DNA of 37,262 bases from Erysipelotrichaceae bacterium (GTDB taxonomy: Bacteria; Bacillota_I; Bacilli_A; Erysipelotrichales; Erysipelotrichaceae). Made by a program: the position numbers and the translations under genes. This document shows, in pieces, positions 8,441 to 17,655 of the stretch. The stretch is from NCBI GenBank assembly GCA_022772735.1, contig JALEZD010000022.1, forward strand, positions 1 to 37,262, written 5' to 3'. The notes under the pieces were generated by a model. That model was given only the letters and a program-made list of their open reading frames with translations, was not told the DNA's origin and made no database searches. Numbering within the stretch: the stretch's first letter is position 1; every line of letters begins with the position of its first letter.

Positions 8441-8922
8441 TAATGCATTCTTTTTTCAGCTTCATCCAGCCACCTTAAATCAGGTAAATCTGGAAGTTTA
8501 AAATCTTCAATATTTTTATACATGATATCCAATTTTTCATGTAAATCTGTTTTCATTCCTTCTGCACTTGTAGATAATCTAGATAAATCAGTTAAAATTA
8601 ATCTAGAAATCGATAACGCTTCTTTTATAATTATATCTGCATTTTCCTGTGCAGTTTTAATAATAGAATTAGCTTCTTGTATTGCAGCTCTTGATATAAT
8701 ATCTGCAGATTTTCTATTGTTTTCATAATCATTATTTAGATTTACATATCTTGTTCTAAGTTCATCTAATAAAAGGGTTGATTGCTCAAGTTTTTGTGAG
8801 TATAGTTCAAGTTTTCTCTTTAAATCAGCAACTTGTTTTTCTAAATAATCAACTCTATCATCAACCGCAAATCTATCATACCCATTTTTCATGAGTCGAA
8901 ATTTTTGTTTATGACTTGTCAC
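8440..8922 (-). CDS. divIVA: DivIVA-like cell-division/polarity protein
   Basis: Cytoplasmic coiled-coil protein of 160 residues. The N-terminal K-F-R-L-M-K-N-G-Y-D-R-F-A-V-D-D-R-V-D-Y-L-E matches the DivIVA membrane-targeting segment (F...GYD..AVD...). A coiled coil covers about residues 25-95 and a helical tail follows. The longest frame starts at a TTG (8952) overlapping ylmH. A GTG at 8920-8922 lies 4-5 nt after AAAGGGGAG and leaves a 13-nt gap to ylmH, so I use the GTG. The order sepF-ylmH-divIVA-ileS is the classic end of the Gram-positive division cluster. Confidence 0.88.
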   Translation of the reverse strand: MTSHKQKFRLMKNGYDRFAVDDRVDYLEKQVADLKRKLELYSQKLEQSTLLLDELRTRYVNLNNDYENNRKSADIISRAAIQEANSIIKTAQENADIIIKEALSISRLILTDLSRLSTSAEGMKTDLHEKLDIMYKNIEDFKLPDLPDLRWLDEAEKRMH

Positions 8923-8935
8923 TATACTCCCCTTT

Positions 8936-9661
8936 CTAAATAAACTTTTCAATTCCTACCAAAATTTTATCTTTTTTTGTACTTTTTATTATACCTTTAT
9001 AAATAAAACGTCCTTTGCCTTTAATAGAAATTATACAGTCATTATTACACAACTTATTTATTTCTGCAATTACAATATGGTTAATCTTGACTCTGTCATC
9101 TTTTAGTATTTCTTGAGCTTCTTTTCTAGAACAATTCATAATTGCAGACACAATATTATCTATTCTTGGACTGCTTATAATTTTTTCAAAATACTGTGTT
9201 TTAACTATTCTATTTTTAAAAACATCACTAACCTCAAATTTTATTGTTATATTTTTTATCTCAATAAAGTTTTCTATTAAAAACCTCATAAAATTTTCAG
9301 TTGTATACAAATAAATAAACTCATCTTCAACAAAAAAGTCTCCAACTTGATTTCTGTTTATTGAAAGCGACATCAAAGCCCCTAAAATATCTCTGTGAGT
9401 TATACTATTGTATTTATTGTCAAATTTAGCTTTTAAACAAACAATATTAAAATTATTTATTTCACCAAAATAAGCTTTGCAACATTCGGCATTTTCATAA
9501 CCACCCCATATTGTAAATTTATATTTTTTGCCAACATAATTTTTTAAAATTGTTTGTTCTTCAGGTGTTAGAAAATTTGTTTCTGTTACAACATTATAAT
9601 CTTTTGATTGTTCAATTAAATCATCAATTCTAGATATTAATCGCTTATAATCAATATTCAT
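8936..9661 (-). CDS. ylmH: YlmH-like S4-domain RNA-binding protein
   Basis: 241 residues. The C-terminal S4 RNA-binding domain (about 165-241) begins S-P-R-I-D-N-I-V and includes N-C-S-R-K-E-A-Q-E-I-L. The N-terminal part fits the YlmH family, which binds the large ribosomal subunit and acts in ribosome-associated quality control in Bacillus; it sits in the division cluster by conserved gene order. The ATG overlaps the end of the downstream sepF copy by 11 nt (AATGAATATTGA), which suggests translational coupling. No strong ribosome binding site is seen. The yggT/ylmG gene usually found between sepF and ylmH is absent. Confidence 0.9.
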   Translation of the reverse strand: MNIDYKRLISRIDDLIEQSKDYNVVTETNFLTPEEQTILKNYVGKKYKFTIWGGYENAECCKAYFGEINNFNIVCLKAKFDNKYNSITHRDILGALMSLSINRNQVGDFFVEDEFIYLYTTENFMRFLIENFIEIKNITIKFEVSDVFKNRIVKTQYFEKIISSPRIDNIVSAIMNCSRKEAQEILKDDRVKINHIVIAEINKLCNNDCIISIKGKGRFIYKGIIKSTKKDKILVGIEKFI

Positions 9662-10055
9662 TGTTATCTAAACTTATTGCACCATCAACTCCTATTGAAC
9701 TTGGAGTAAGTAAAATTGTATTATGCGCAATCTTTTGTATAGTACCATCAAGCGCAAAAACTGTACCTGTTAAAAAATCTATTGTTCTTTGTGCATAATC
9801 CCTTTGTAAACGATGTAAATTCACTACACATGCTCTTCTTTGTTTTAAATGTTTTGCGATTTCTTCAACTTCATCAAAACTTCTTGGTTCAAATAAAACC
9901 ATTTTTGTATCTGAAGACATCTTATTTATTTTAGTACGAGGTTCTTCATAAGAACTAATTGCTTTTGCTTCCTCTCGTGTTATTTCTAATTCTTCTTCAA
10001 TTTCATCTGCTTCTTCGTTTTGGAATAATTTTCCAAACATATTTTTAATGCCCAT
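9651..10055 (-). CDS. sepF: SepF cell-division protein, copy 1
   Basis: SepF anchors FtsZ to the membrane and shapes the septum. This copy has 134 residues: an amphipathic N-terminal helix (M-G-I-K-N-M-F-G-K-L-F), an acidic linker (about 12-45), and the SepF core from about residue 50 (V-L-F-E-P-R-S-F-D-E ... F-L-T-G-T ... L-L-T-P). The start is the ATG at 10055, 5 nt after GGAGG; the longer in-frame ATG at 10067 overlaps that binding site. It has its own short leader behind an extended -10 promoter and is followed by ylmH. The core is almost the same as that of the upstream copy. Confidence 0.94.
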   Translation of the reverse strand: MGIKNMFGKLFQNEEADEIEEELEITREEAKAISSYEEPRTKINKMSSDTKMVLFEPRSFDEVEEIAKHLKQRRACVVNLHRLQRDYAQRTIDFLTGTVFALDGTIQKIAHNTILLTPSSIGVDGAISLDNNEY

Positions 10056-10075
10056 AATAACCTCCATTTTTAGTC

Positions 10076-10084
10076 ATTATATCA
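10076..10084 (-). promoter_or_regulatory. Extended -10 promoter of sepF copy 1
   Basis: TGATATAAT on the minus strand (TG-N-TATAAT), about 20 nt upstream of the start codon. No clear -35 is seen because the upstream DNA is the T-tract of the preceding terminator. Confidence 0.5.
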
Positions 10085-10097
10085 TATTTTTCACAAT

Positions 10098-10129
10098 AAA
10101 AAAAAAAGAGAATAAATACTTTTATTCTC
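10098..10129 (-). terminator. Strong terminator overlapping the end of sepF copy 2
   Basis: The 9-bp stem GAGAATAAA/TTTATTCTC (10121-10129 with 10108-10116, 4-nt loop) is followed by ten T on the minus strand. The stem includes the last codons and the TAA stop of the gene. Confidence 0.88.
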
Positions 10130-10544
10130 CAGAATGATCTAAACTAATTGAACCATCAACTCCTATTGAACTTGGAGTAAGTAAAATTGTATTATGCGCA
10201 ATCTTTTGTATAGTACCATCAAGCGCAAAAACTGTGCCTGTCAAAAAATCTATTGTTCTTTGTGCATAATCTCTTTGTAAACGATGTAAATTTACCACAC
10301 ATGCTTTTTTATGTTTTAAATGACGTGCAATTTCTTCTGCTTCATCAAAACTTCTTGGTTCAAATAAAACCATTTGTGTATTACCACTTGAAGTAACTTT
10401 TTTTACCTTTTCAACAGGTGCACTTCTTCTTACTTCTCTTGTCGGTTCTACTCGTCTATTGTCTTCTACATATTCATATTCATCTTCGTCTTCTACTTCA
10501 TCAATAGGTGCAACAAAGTTTAGTATCTTATCCTTCAAACCCAT
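10122..10544 (-). CDS. sepF: SepF cell-division protein, copy 2 (tandem paralogue)
   Basis: 140 residues, start ATG at 10544 (M-G-L-K-D-K-I-L-N-F) after GGAGGG. The longer frame to 10607 would translate through the promoter and is rejected. An amphipathic helix is followed by a very acidic stretch (D-E-V-E-D-E-D-E-Y-E-Y), then a basic linker, then the SepF core. The core matches copy 1 at 73 of 79 positions, including 51 consecutive identical residues, while the first 55 residues are unrelated. It has its own promoter and its own terminator, so it can be expressed separately. Whether the two copies form mixed polymers is not visible from sequence. Confidence 0.93.
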   Translation of the reverse strand: MGLKDKILNFVAPIDEVEDEDEYEYVEDNRRVEPTREVRRSAPVEKVKKVTSSGNTQMVLFEPRSFDEAEEIARHLKHKKACVVNLHRLQRDYAQRTIDFLTGTVFALDGTIQKIAHNTILLTPSSIGVDGSISLDHSGE

Positions 10545-10577
10545 ACTTAAATTCCCTCCATAAATACTGCTTGTAGT

Positions 10578-10607
10578 ATAATACAATATTTTAACAGAAA
10601 ATAACAA
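10578..10607 (-). promoter_or_regulatory. Promoter of sepF copy 2
   Basis: On the minus strand -35 is TTGTTA (10602-10607) and -10 is TATTAT (10578-10583), with an 18-bp spacer. It lies between the end of the DUF4173 gene and the sepF ribosome binding site. Confidence 0.5.
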
Positions 10608-10619
10608 GTTTTTCTCATT

Positions 10620-12020
10620 TTAATGTAAATTTTTAGATAAAAATTTATTTAAAACATTTTTATAATATAAAATTTCTAAATTCATATTTATTAAATCTCT
10701 ACTATCAAGTCTTTCTTTATAAAATCTTAGTTCATACATAATTTTATTTTTTTCACCATTATCTACAGTTTCATAATATTTTTTTATGTATTCATCAATA
10801 ACTTCAAAATTGTAAATATACTCAAAATCAAATTTATTATTTATTATATTGTAATTGACAATTTGTTTATCAATATATATAAAATTAATAAACAAAAACG
10901 ATAATGAAACTAATAAAACTGAAATTTTCATATAGTTGTAGTTTATATATAAAGAAAATATATGAAACAAAATAACAAAAACCATTAAACCCATAAAAAT
11001 TAAAGTATTAAATCTAGAGCTTGTTAAACCATAAACCCCTACATAAACAAACATCCTAAGCAATCCCATTATAGTAATTATTAAAGTTTGAAATCCTATA
11101 ATCGACAGTAAATATTTCTCATTTTTGTCAATATGTTTAACAATAGAAAAAACAATAAAATTTATAAATGAAACTACACTTAATTCAAAAAAACCTTTTC
11201 TTGCATAACTTGAAATTTCAGATGCTGTTTTAATATTTATATCATAGTTTAAATAGGTGTATAAAATACTTAACAAATACACTGAATATAAACAAACTAA
11301 TGAAATTAAAATAGTTTTTAAAACTATATCATCAAAATTTATTATTTTTTTATGTTTATCTAAAGATAATTTGTTTATATTTGTGTATAAAGCACTAAAC
11401 ATTCCACTTGCAAGTATTAGTGAAAAGATAAAATATGGTATGTTTAATATACTTGAAAAATCAAAATAAATTAATTTATTAATAATTTTATTAAATGTTA
11501 TATCTGTTACCATTAAAAGAGAAGATATAAATATTAATATTGGTATTGATATAAACATGCCCAATATAATTCTAGAAAATACATTTGAAGTTGATTTTTC
11601 AAAATGAAAAATACTTTTTAAAAATAAATTGAAATTTTTTAGTGGAATTACAACAATTTTTTCCCATAAATCTTTTAGAATAAATTCATCTATTAAATCA
11701 TTAGTTCTATTACCACTTAAAGTAATTAACCAATACCCCATACTAACAAACAGCATGTTATATGTAAAAAAATTTATAGAATAATTTTCAAATATTGAAA
11801 AAGATAAACTAACTAAAATAAGATATACTAAATATATTTTATGATTTTTATTTACTTTAACTCCCTTCATTTTAAAATACCATAATGTTAAACATATAAT
11901 CATTAACGTAAATAGAGTAATTGAAAATCCACCTTTATTTAATTCAAATATATTTACAGTAAAAAAATAAGTAAGTATATACATCAAAAACGCACAAATT
12001 TTTTCTGTATTTGTTATCAT
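10620..12020 (-). CDS. DUF4173-type multi-spanning membrane protein
   Basis: 466 residues with about 11-12 hydrophobic segments spread over residues 5-395, then a soluble Lys/Asn/Tyr-rich tail (about 395-466). The segment S-Y-A-R-K-G-F-F-E-L (about 267-276) resembles the A-R-x-G-F-F-x-L signature I associate with the DUF4173 family. The biochemical role is unknown. The ATG is 1 nt after the stop of the small regulator, and its ribosome binding site AAGGAGG lies inside the regulator's last codons, so the two are translationally coupled. Function is likely linked to the DUF2975/XRE pair upstream. Confidence 0.7.
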   Translation of the reverse strand: MITNTEKICAFLMYILTYFFTVNIFELNKGGFSITLFTLMIICLTLWYFKMKGVKVNKNHKIYLVYLILVSLSFSIFENYSINFFTYNMLFVSMGYWLITLSGNRTNDLIDEFILKDLWEKIVVIPLKNFNLFLKSIFHFEKSTSNVFSRIILGMFISIPILIFISSLLMVTDITFNKIINKLIYFDFSSILNIPYFIFSLILASGMFSALYTNINKLSLDKHKKIINFDDIVLKTILISLVCLYSVYLLSILYTYLNYDINIKTASEISSYARKGFFELSVVSFINFIVFSIVKHIDKNEKYLLSIIGFQTLIITIMGLLRMFVYVGVYGLTSSRFNTLIFMGLMVFVILFHIFSLYINYNYMKISVLLVSLSFLFINFIYIDKQIVNYNIINNKFDFEYIYNFEVIDEYIKKYYETVDNGEKNKIMYELRFYKERLDSRDLINMNLEILYYKNVLNKFLSKNLH

Positions 12021-12021
12021 A

Positions 12022-12231
12022 TTAATCCTCCTTAACGTATTCTAAAATATCACTAGGTTGACAATCTAAAACTTCACATAATACTTCAAGAGTACTAAAT
12101 CTTATGGCTTTTGCTTTACCAGTTTTTAAAATTGATAGATTTGCTTGTGTAATACCAACTTTTTCTGATAATTCTTTTACAGATATTTTTCTTTTTGCCA
12201 TCATTACATCTAAATTTACAATAATTGCCAT
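12022..12231 (-). CDS. Small XRE/Cro-type helix-turn-helix regulator (YozG-like)
   Basis: 69 residues, almost entirely one HTH domain. The recognition region reads S-V-K-E-L-S-E-K-V-G-I-T-Q-A-N-L-S-I-L-K, followed by G-K-A-K-A-I-R-F-S-T-L and the tail C-Q-P-S-D-I-L-E-Y. This is the compact family commonly encoded next to DUF2975 membrane proteins. It starts 3 nt after the DUF2975 stop. Such regulators presumably control their own operon; the target is not visible. Confidence 0.9.
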   Translation of the reverse strand: MAIIVNLDVMMAKRKISVKELSEKVGITQANLSILKTGKAKAIRFSTLEVLCEVLDCQPSDILEYVKED

Positions 12232-12234
12232 AAT

Positions 12235-12675
12235 CTACACCGTAAAATCGTTTTCTTCTTTGATAATTATTGCTTGTTCAAACACATTTTTTATAACTCT
12301 CAATATCATTCCCATAAAAAACGAAACAAAAAACCCAAATATCCATAAATAAAAATAAAATGAGGAAATGAAACATATTATAGAAATTATAAAAGATGCC
12401 CAGCTTAAATACCTTAAATATTTTATATTTTCTTTTGTAAATACATTTTTATTTTCTATATTTTTGATAAGTTTCATTAAAATTATTAAAATATAAAACC
12501 CTATTAAAATACACAAATAAAAACTAAATAATAGATTTATTGTTATATTGTTATATCCTCTAAGATTTATATAAAACTTTAAAATTGGATATAAAAAAAT
12601 TGTAAATAAAAATAATACAAACTGTGATAACATTATTAAATATTTTGTAACAACTATTGAATTATATTTTTTCAT
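12235..12675 (-). CDS. DUF2975-type membrane protein
   Basis: 146 residues with four transmembrane segments (about 10-30, 47-67, 88-108, 112-130), typical in size and partner for DUF2975. The start is the ATG at 12675 (M-K-K-Y-N-S), 7 nt after AGGAGG; the longer frame to 12723 runs through the promoter. It is the first gene of a unit with the XRE regulator and the DUF4173 protein. One inference is that the membrane protein senses a signal and controls the regulator, but no function is established from sequence. Confidence 0.8.
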   Translation of the reverse strand: MKKYNSIVVTKYLIMLSQFVLFLFTIFLYPILKFYINLRGYNNITINLLFSFYLCILIGFYILIILMKLIKNIENKNVFTKENIKYLRYLSWASFIISIICFISSFYFYLWIFGFFVSFFMGMILRVIKNVFEQAIIIKEENDFTV

Positions 12676-12694
12676 TTTTATTCCTCCTATATAA

Positions 12695-12723
12695 ATTATA
12701 GTCAGACATTTATTGTTTTTCAA
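12695..12723 (-). promoter_or_regulatory. Promoter of the DUF2975-XRE-DUF4173 unit
   Basis: On the minus strand -35 is TTGAAA (12718-12723) and -10 is TATAAT (12695-12700), with a 17-bp spacer. This is near-consensus. Confidence 0.78.
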
Positions 12724-12756
12724 GTAAAAATTATTGTTTTTCGATATATAAAGCTA

Positions 12757-12782
12757 ATAAAAAAGTGAACATTAAGTTCACT
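12757..12782 (-). terminator. Terminator of the V-ATPase/M42 operon
   Basis: The stem AGTGAAC/GTTCACT (12776-12782 with 12764-12770, 5-nt loop) is followed by a T run on the minus strand. It overlaps the stop codon of the M42 gene. Confidence 0.83.
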
Positions 12783-13839
12783 AAAATGAATCTATTATAT
12801 CTTCTGTAATATTTGTACAAATAGCAACAGCTAAATCAACTGCAGAATTAAAGTCATCTAAAGAAACAAAACAATTGCTAGTATGAATATATCTTACAGG
12901 TACACCAATTACAATTGTAGGTATATCTTTTTTATGTATATATGCAGCATTTGTTCCTCCACCACTTCTTACTCCTTCTTGAACAGGAATGTTAAGTTTT
13001 TTTGCTAAATCAACTGCATATTTTTGAAATCTTGGATTTGTAATCATTGTACTATCCATATTTCTTAACATACAACCTTTGTTTATTGCAGCTTGAATCA
13101 TATAAGATTCGCTAAATGTATCATCTGCAGGTGTCCCTTCAAAACATATTGCAATTTTAGGTTGTAATTTTTCTACATTATTAATTATTCCCCTTGTACC
13201 TACCTCTTCTTGAGTTGAAAATGAAGCTTTTACATCTACAGATAATTTCAAATCTTTTAATCTTTTTAAAGTTTCAATCTCTGCTGCAACACCTATTCTA
13301 CAGTCAAATGCTTTTCCTAAAAAAAGTCTTCTATTTTCATCATAAGTACATTTAACATTAGGCACTCCAACACTTGCAAGTTTAAGCTTATAATATTCCA
13401 AAACCTCTTTATCACTTGATGCTCCACAATCTAAAACCATATTATTTATTGATAAAGGAGCATTTTTATCAGCTTCACTCATAAAATGAACTGGTTTTGA
13501 TGAAACTATACAATCAATTAGTTTTCCATCAGTATTTTTAAAACTAAAGTTGCTTGTAGGAAGTGAAGCTGCTGCCCAGCCACCAATAGTAAGAAATCTC
13601 ATTGTACCATTTGGTTTTATTCCCTGTATCATCAATCCAACTTCATCCATATGTGAATCAAGCATAACAGAATATTTTCCAGTGTTTGAATTTAATTCAC
13701 ATCTTACATTTCTAAGAGTATCTTCTTCAAGATTTTTAAAATCTTTTAATTCTTCTTTTACAATATTACAAACATCATCTTCAAATCCGCTTGGTCCAAA
13801 TGCATCAGAAAGTTTTTTTATTAAATTAATATTTTCCAT
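12781..13839 (-). CDS. M42-family metallo-aminopeptidase
   Basis: 352 residues, full length for the family. It is a cytoplasmic, probably dodecameric dinuclear metal aminopeptidase that trims peptides. Metal and catalytic motifs visible: D-S-H-M-D-E-V-G (about 60-67), T-Q-E-E-V-G-T-R-G with the catalytic Glu pair (about 207-215), and the C-terminal H-T-S-N-C (about 323). F-G-P-S-G-F-E at the N terminus is typical. The ATG overlaps the stop of ntpD (TAATG) and its ribosome binding site AAAGGAG lies in ntpD, so it belongs to the V-ATPase operon. Exact substrate preference (PepA-, FrvX- or YsdC-like) cannot be told. Confidence 0.92.
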   Translation of the reverse strand: MENINLIKKLSDAFGPSGFEDDVCNIVKEELKDFKNLEEDTLRNVRCELNSNTGKYSVMLDSHMDEVGLMIQGIKPNGTMRFLTIGGWAAASLPTSNFSFKNTDGKLIDCIVSSKPVHFMSEADKNAPLSINNMVLDCGASSDKEVLEYYKLKLASVGVPNVKCTYDENRRLFLGKAFDCRIGVAAEIETLKRLKDLKLSVDVKASFSTQEEVGTRGIINNVEKLQPKIAICFEGTPADDTFSESYMIQAAINKGCMLRNMDSTMITNPRFQKYAVDLAKKLNIPVQEGVRSGGGTNAAYIHKKDIPTIVIGVPVRYIHTSNCFVSLDDFNSAVDLAVAICTNITEDIIDSF

Positions 13840-14462
13840 TACTTTGTATCTCCTTTCAATTTATTTTGTTTAATTACTTTTAATCTACTAAATTCTTCTC
13901 TTTCTTTTTCTTCTAAAACTTCTGTAATATTTTTTATTGTCCACTCAAAATTAGGTATAACAATATTTTTTAAAGCATTGGCTCTTTTTTGTGTTTTTCT
14001 AATAACATTTGCAAGTCTATATACACTATTATCAACTTCTGCAAGTATCACAGTAAGTTTTTTTATTTTTTGAAATTGAATATAAGCCTCATCTATTGAT
14101 GAACTACTATTTTCTAAACCGTAACTTATTTCTAAAGGAGAATCTTCTAAGCTAACATTAGGAACTTCAACTCCCATAACACTCCTATAAGTAAGATGAA
14201 CACCATTATCCACAGGAACTTGACGAACTATATTAGTTATAACACCACTTGATAAATTAGCTTGTTGTAGATTGTAATACCCCATTTCATATGCTTTAGT
14301 TATTTCATCTCTTATAAGTTTAACCTTATCAACAAGCTCCATCATTTCTCTAATTAATACATTTCGTTTCCTATCCATTAAATCATAACCTGTTTTTGCA
14401 AGAACTAAAGATTTTTTAGCTTGTATAAGATTTCCCTTTGTTGCAAAAACTTGTTTTGCCAT
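13839..14462 (-). CDS. ntpD: V/A-type ATPase subunit D
   Basis: 207-residue helical central-stalk subunit that transmits rotation between the A3B3 head and the membrane ring. The N-terminal coil (A-T-K-G-N-L-I-Q-A-K-K-S-L-V-L-A) and the C-terminal R-L-A-N-V-I-R-K-T-Q-K-R-A-N-A-L are typical of subunit D. ATG follows AAAGGAG located in the end of ntpB. Confidence 0.95.
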   Translation of the reverse strand: MAKQVFATKGNLIQAKKSLVLAKTGYDLMDRKRNVLIREMMELVDKVKLIRDEITKAYEMGYYNLQQANLSSGVITNIVRQVPVDNGVHLTYRSVMGVEVPNVSLEDSPLEISYGLENSSSSIDEAYIQFQKIKKLTVILAEVDNSVYRLANVIRKTQKRANALKNIVIPNFEWTIKNITEVLEEKEREEFSRLKVIKQNKLKGDTK

Positions 14463-14464
14463 AA

Positions 14465-15883
14465 TTATTTATCTCCTTTTAATGCAAGTTCAATTGTATG
14501 TTCTGCATGAATTGGATCATAATTTTCTTTTATCAATGCAGTATCTAATCTATCTAAAGCACTAATAGGTAATGTAGATAATAATGCCCAACTTAAATTA
14601 AGTGTTTCATTTATTGTTCTTTTCGCACCAAATCCTTGCCCCACAAATACACTTTCAAATTTTCTTCCAAATTCAATGTATTTTTTATCTAAAGCTGAAA
14701 GTTCATCTTCACCAATTACAGAAGCTAAACTTCTTGCCTCAATAACTTTTGCATAACTTGAAAAAAGCTGATTCGCAACATCTTTGTGATCTTTTCTAGT
14801 ATATCCTTCCCCTATACCATCTTTCATCAATCTTGAAAGAGAAGCCAAAATATTGATTGGCGGATAAATGTTATTCATATGTAAATCTCTATCTAAAACA
14901 ATTTGGCCTTCTGTTATGTAGCCTGTTAAGTCAGGTACTGGATGTGTAATATCATCATTTGGCATAGTTAATATAGGAATTTGTGTAACTGAACCTTGTT
15001 TCCCTTTAACAATACCTGCTCTTTCATAAAGAGAAGCTAAATCAGAATACAAATATCCTGGATACCCTTTTCTACCAGGAATTTCACCTTTGCTACTAGA
15101 GAATTCTCTAAGTGCTTCACAATATGATGTCATATCAGTAAGTATAACTAATATATGCATTCCACATTCATATGCCAAATATTCTGCAGCTGTCAAAGCA
15201 CATCTTGGAGTAATAATTCTTTCAATTATTGGATCATTTGATAAATTTATAAACATACAAACTTTTTCCATTACGCCTGTTTCATCAAATGATTTTTTAA
15301 AATATTCTGCAACGTCATTTTTTACACCCATTGCACCAAAAACAATACCAAACTCTTTATTTTCTTCTTCAGCAATTTGTGCCTGTCTTACAATTTGAAC
15401 AGCCAACTTATCATGAGGCAAACCAGAACCAGAGAAAATAGGTAATTTTTGACCTCTAATTAATGTATTTAATCCATCAATCGCAGAAATACCAGTATTT
15501 ATATAGTTTCTAGGGTATTCTCTAGATACAGGGTTAAGTGGTGCACCATTTATGTCAGAAAACTTTTCAGCATAAACTTCCCCTAATTCATCAATTGGTT
15601 TCCCAGAACCATTAAAAGTTCTACCCAATATTTCTCTTGATAATGCTAGTTCCATTGGTTTTCCTGTGAATTTAGTTTTTGTATTAGATAAAGACATTCC
15701 AGCTGTACCATCAAAAACTTGAATTATAGCTTTCTTTCCAACAATTTGTACAACTCTTCCAATTCTTGGAGCATCATCACTAATTTGTATTTCGACTATT
15801 TCTTCATTTGAAACATAGTCAACATCATCTAATACAACAAGTGATCCCTTTATATCATCTAATCCTAATAGAGAAACTGTCAT
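14465..15883 (-). CDS. ntpB: V/A-type ATPase subunit B (non-catalytic nucleotide-binding subunit)
   Basis: 472 residues, complete. It alternates with subunit A in the catalytic head. The P-loop position is degenerate ([10 protein letters not shown]), as expected for B, and the segment [17 protein letters not shown] is conserved. ATG follows AAAGGAG with a 14-nt gap from subunit A. Confidence 0.97.
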   Translation of the reverse strand: MTVSLLGLDDIKGSLVVLDDVDYVSNEEIVEIQISDDAPRIGRVVQIVGKKAIIQVFDGTAGMSLSNTKTKFTGKPMELALSREILGRTFNGSGKPIDELGEVYAEKFSDINGAPLNPVSREYPRNYINTGISAIDGLNTLIRGQKLPIFSGSGLPHDKLAVQIVRQAQIAEEENKEFGIVFGAMGVKNDVAEYFKKSFDETGVMEKVCMFINLSNDPIIERIITPRCALTAAEYLAYECGMHILVILTDMTSYCEALREFSSSKGEIPGRKGYPGYLYSDLASLYERAGIVKGKQGSVTQIPILTMPNDDITHPVPDLTGYITEGQIVLDRDLHMNNIYPPINILASLSRLMKDGIGEGYTRKDHKDVANQLFSSYAKVIEARSLASVIGEDELSALDKKYIEFGRKFESVFVGQGFGAKRTINETLNLSWALLSTLPISALDRLDTALIKENYDPIHAEHTIELALKGDK

Positions 15884-15897
15884 ATATTTTCTCCTTT

Positions 15898-17646
15898 CTA
15901 TTCGATTGTGGCTAATGCCAAATCAATTTTATTATTATATCCATCTAACAATTCTATTTCATTATTTTTTACATCATATTTCATTTTTATAACATCTTCA
16001 AATATTCCAGTTTTTAAAATCAAACTAACTGGAACTCTTTTAGAAACATATTGTTTTGATGCTTTAAATAAGTATGAAATAACCTTCAACATCTTATATT
16101 GTTTTTCAAGAGATACATAAGTATCTTCTACATGAAATGAGTTTTGTTGTAAAAAACCAATTCTAACAACTCTAGCAATTTCTAACAGAAGTTTTTGTTC
16201 TTCTGGTAAAACATCTGAACCAATTAATTTTACAATTTCCATTAATTTGGTTTCTTCATGTAATATAGAAATTATTTCAGCTTGAAGTTTCATAAAATCC
16301 ATCGCAATGTTTTTTTCGTAATATCTTGATAAATCATCAATATATTCACTATAGCTTAAATTCCAGTTAACAGATGGATAATGTCTTGTGTATGCCAAAG
16401 ACTTATCTAATGCCCAAAAACTTCTAATAAATCTTTTTGTATTTTGTGTTACAGGCTCGGAGAAATCTCCACCTTGAGGAGAAACTGCACCAATGATTGT
16501 TAATGAACCTTCAAGTCCAGATAATGTTTCAACATATCCACTTCTTTCATAAAACTGTGCAATTCTACTTGGTAAATATGCTGGATAACCTTCTTCAGCA
16601 GGCATCTCTTCTAGTCTACCTGATATCTCTCTAAGTGCTTCAGCCCATCTTGATGTTGAATCAGCCATAATAGCTACATGATATCCCATATCTCTATAAT
16701 ATTCTGCAAGAGTACATCCTGTATAAATACTTGCTTCACGAGCAGCAACCGGCATATTAGACGTATTAGCAATTAAACAAGTTCTTGAAATTAATGGAAC
16801 ATTAGATTTTGGATCAATTAACTCAGCAAATTCTTCCAAAACCTGAGTCATTTCATTACCACGCTCTCCACAGCCAACATATATTATTATATCAGCATCA
16901 CACCACTTGGCAATTTGGTGTTGAAGCATAGTTTTACCAGCCCCAAACCCACCTGGGATTGCTGCTGCACCACCTTTAGCTATTGGAAAAACTGTATCAA
17001 TAACTCTTTGACCGGTAATTAGTGGAGCACTTATAGATTTTCTATGATTAACAGGTCTTGGATTTCTTATTGGCCATTTTTGTGCTAATTTAACTTCATG
17101 TATAATACCTTTTTCATCTTCAACTTCAATTAACGTTTCACAAACAGTATACATACCATTTTCTACAACTTTAACTACTTTCCCATTTACACCATATGGA
17201 ATCATTGAGCGATGCTCAATTAATTTTGTTTCAGGGCAAATCGCAAAGATTTGACCTTGTTTAACAACATCATTTAACTTAACTTTTAAAGTTACATTCC
17301 ATTTTTTGTTTTCATCTAAAGCGGGTATTGTTTTTCCAGCATTAATAAAAGCTCCTTGACTTTTTGCTATATCCCCCAATGGTCGTTCAATACCATCAAA
17401 AATATTTTCTAAAATACCTGGACCTAATGTGGCACTTAGTAAAGAATTTGATTTTTTTACTTCTTCATTTGGTTTTAAACCTGTAGTTGATTCATAAACT
17501 TGAATAGTTGTTTCATTATCATTTATAGAAATTACTTCACCTAAAAGTTCTTTTTCTCCTACATAAACCATTTCTAACATTCCAAAATCTTTTGTGTTTT
17601 TTACAGTTACAATTGGTCCATTTATTGAATAAATTACATTCTTCAT
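15898..17646 (-). CDS. ntpA: V/A-type ATPase catalytic subunit A
   Basis: 582 residues. It hydrolyses or makes ATP on the cytoplasmic head. The P-loop is G-G-F-G-A-G-K-T (232-239), and the arginine-rich segment [11 protein letters not shown] is present. The long non-homologous bulge before the P-loop (about 110-190) that distinguishes V/A-type A subunits from F-type beta is intact. ATG follows AGGAGTAG. Confidence 0.97.
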   Translation of the reverse strand: MKNVIYSINGPIVTVKNTKDFGMLEMVYVGEKELLGEVISINDNETTIQVYESTTGLKPNEEVKKSNSLLSATLGPGILENIFDGIERPLGDIAKSQGAFINAGKTIPALDENKKWNVTLKVKLNDVVKQGQIFAICPETKLIEHRSMIPYGVNGKVVKVVENGMYTVCETLIEVEDEKGIIHEVKLAQKWPIRNPRPVNHRKSISAPLITGQRVIDTVFPIAKGGAAAIPGGFGAGKTMLQHQIAKWCDADIIIYVGCGERGNEMTQVLEEFAELIDPKSNVPLISRTCLIANTSNMPVAAREASIYTGCTLAEYYRDMGYHVAIMADSTSRWAEALREISGRLEEMPAEEGYPAYLPSRIAQFYERSGYVETLSGLEGSLTIIGAVSPQGGDFSEPVTQNTKRFIRSFWALDKSLAYTRHYPSVNWNLSYSEYIDDLSRYYEKNIAMDFMKLQAEIISILHEETKLMEIVKLIGSDVLPEEQKLLLEIARVVRIGFLQQNSFHVEDTYVSLEKQYKMLKVISYLFKASKQYVSKRVPVSLILKTGIFEDVIKMKYDVKNNEIELLDGYNNKIDLALATIE

Positions 17647-17655
17647 AAACTACTC

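Noticed and set aside
8923-8952. TTG start of divIVA overlapping ylmH
   Set aside because: The extra codons include the ribosome binding site AAAGGGGAG of the GTG at 8922, and they do not resemble a DivIVA N terminus.
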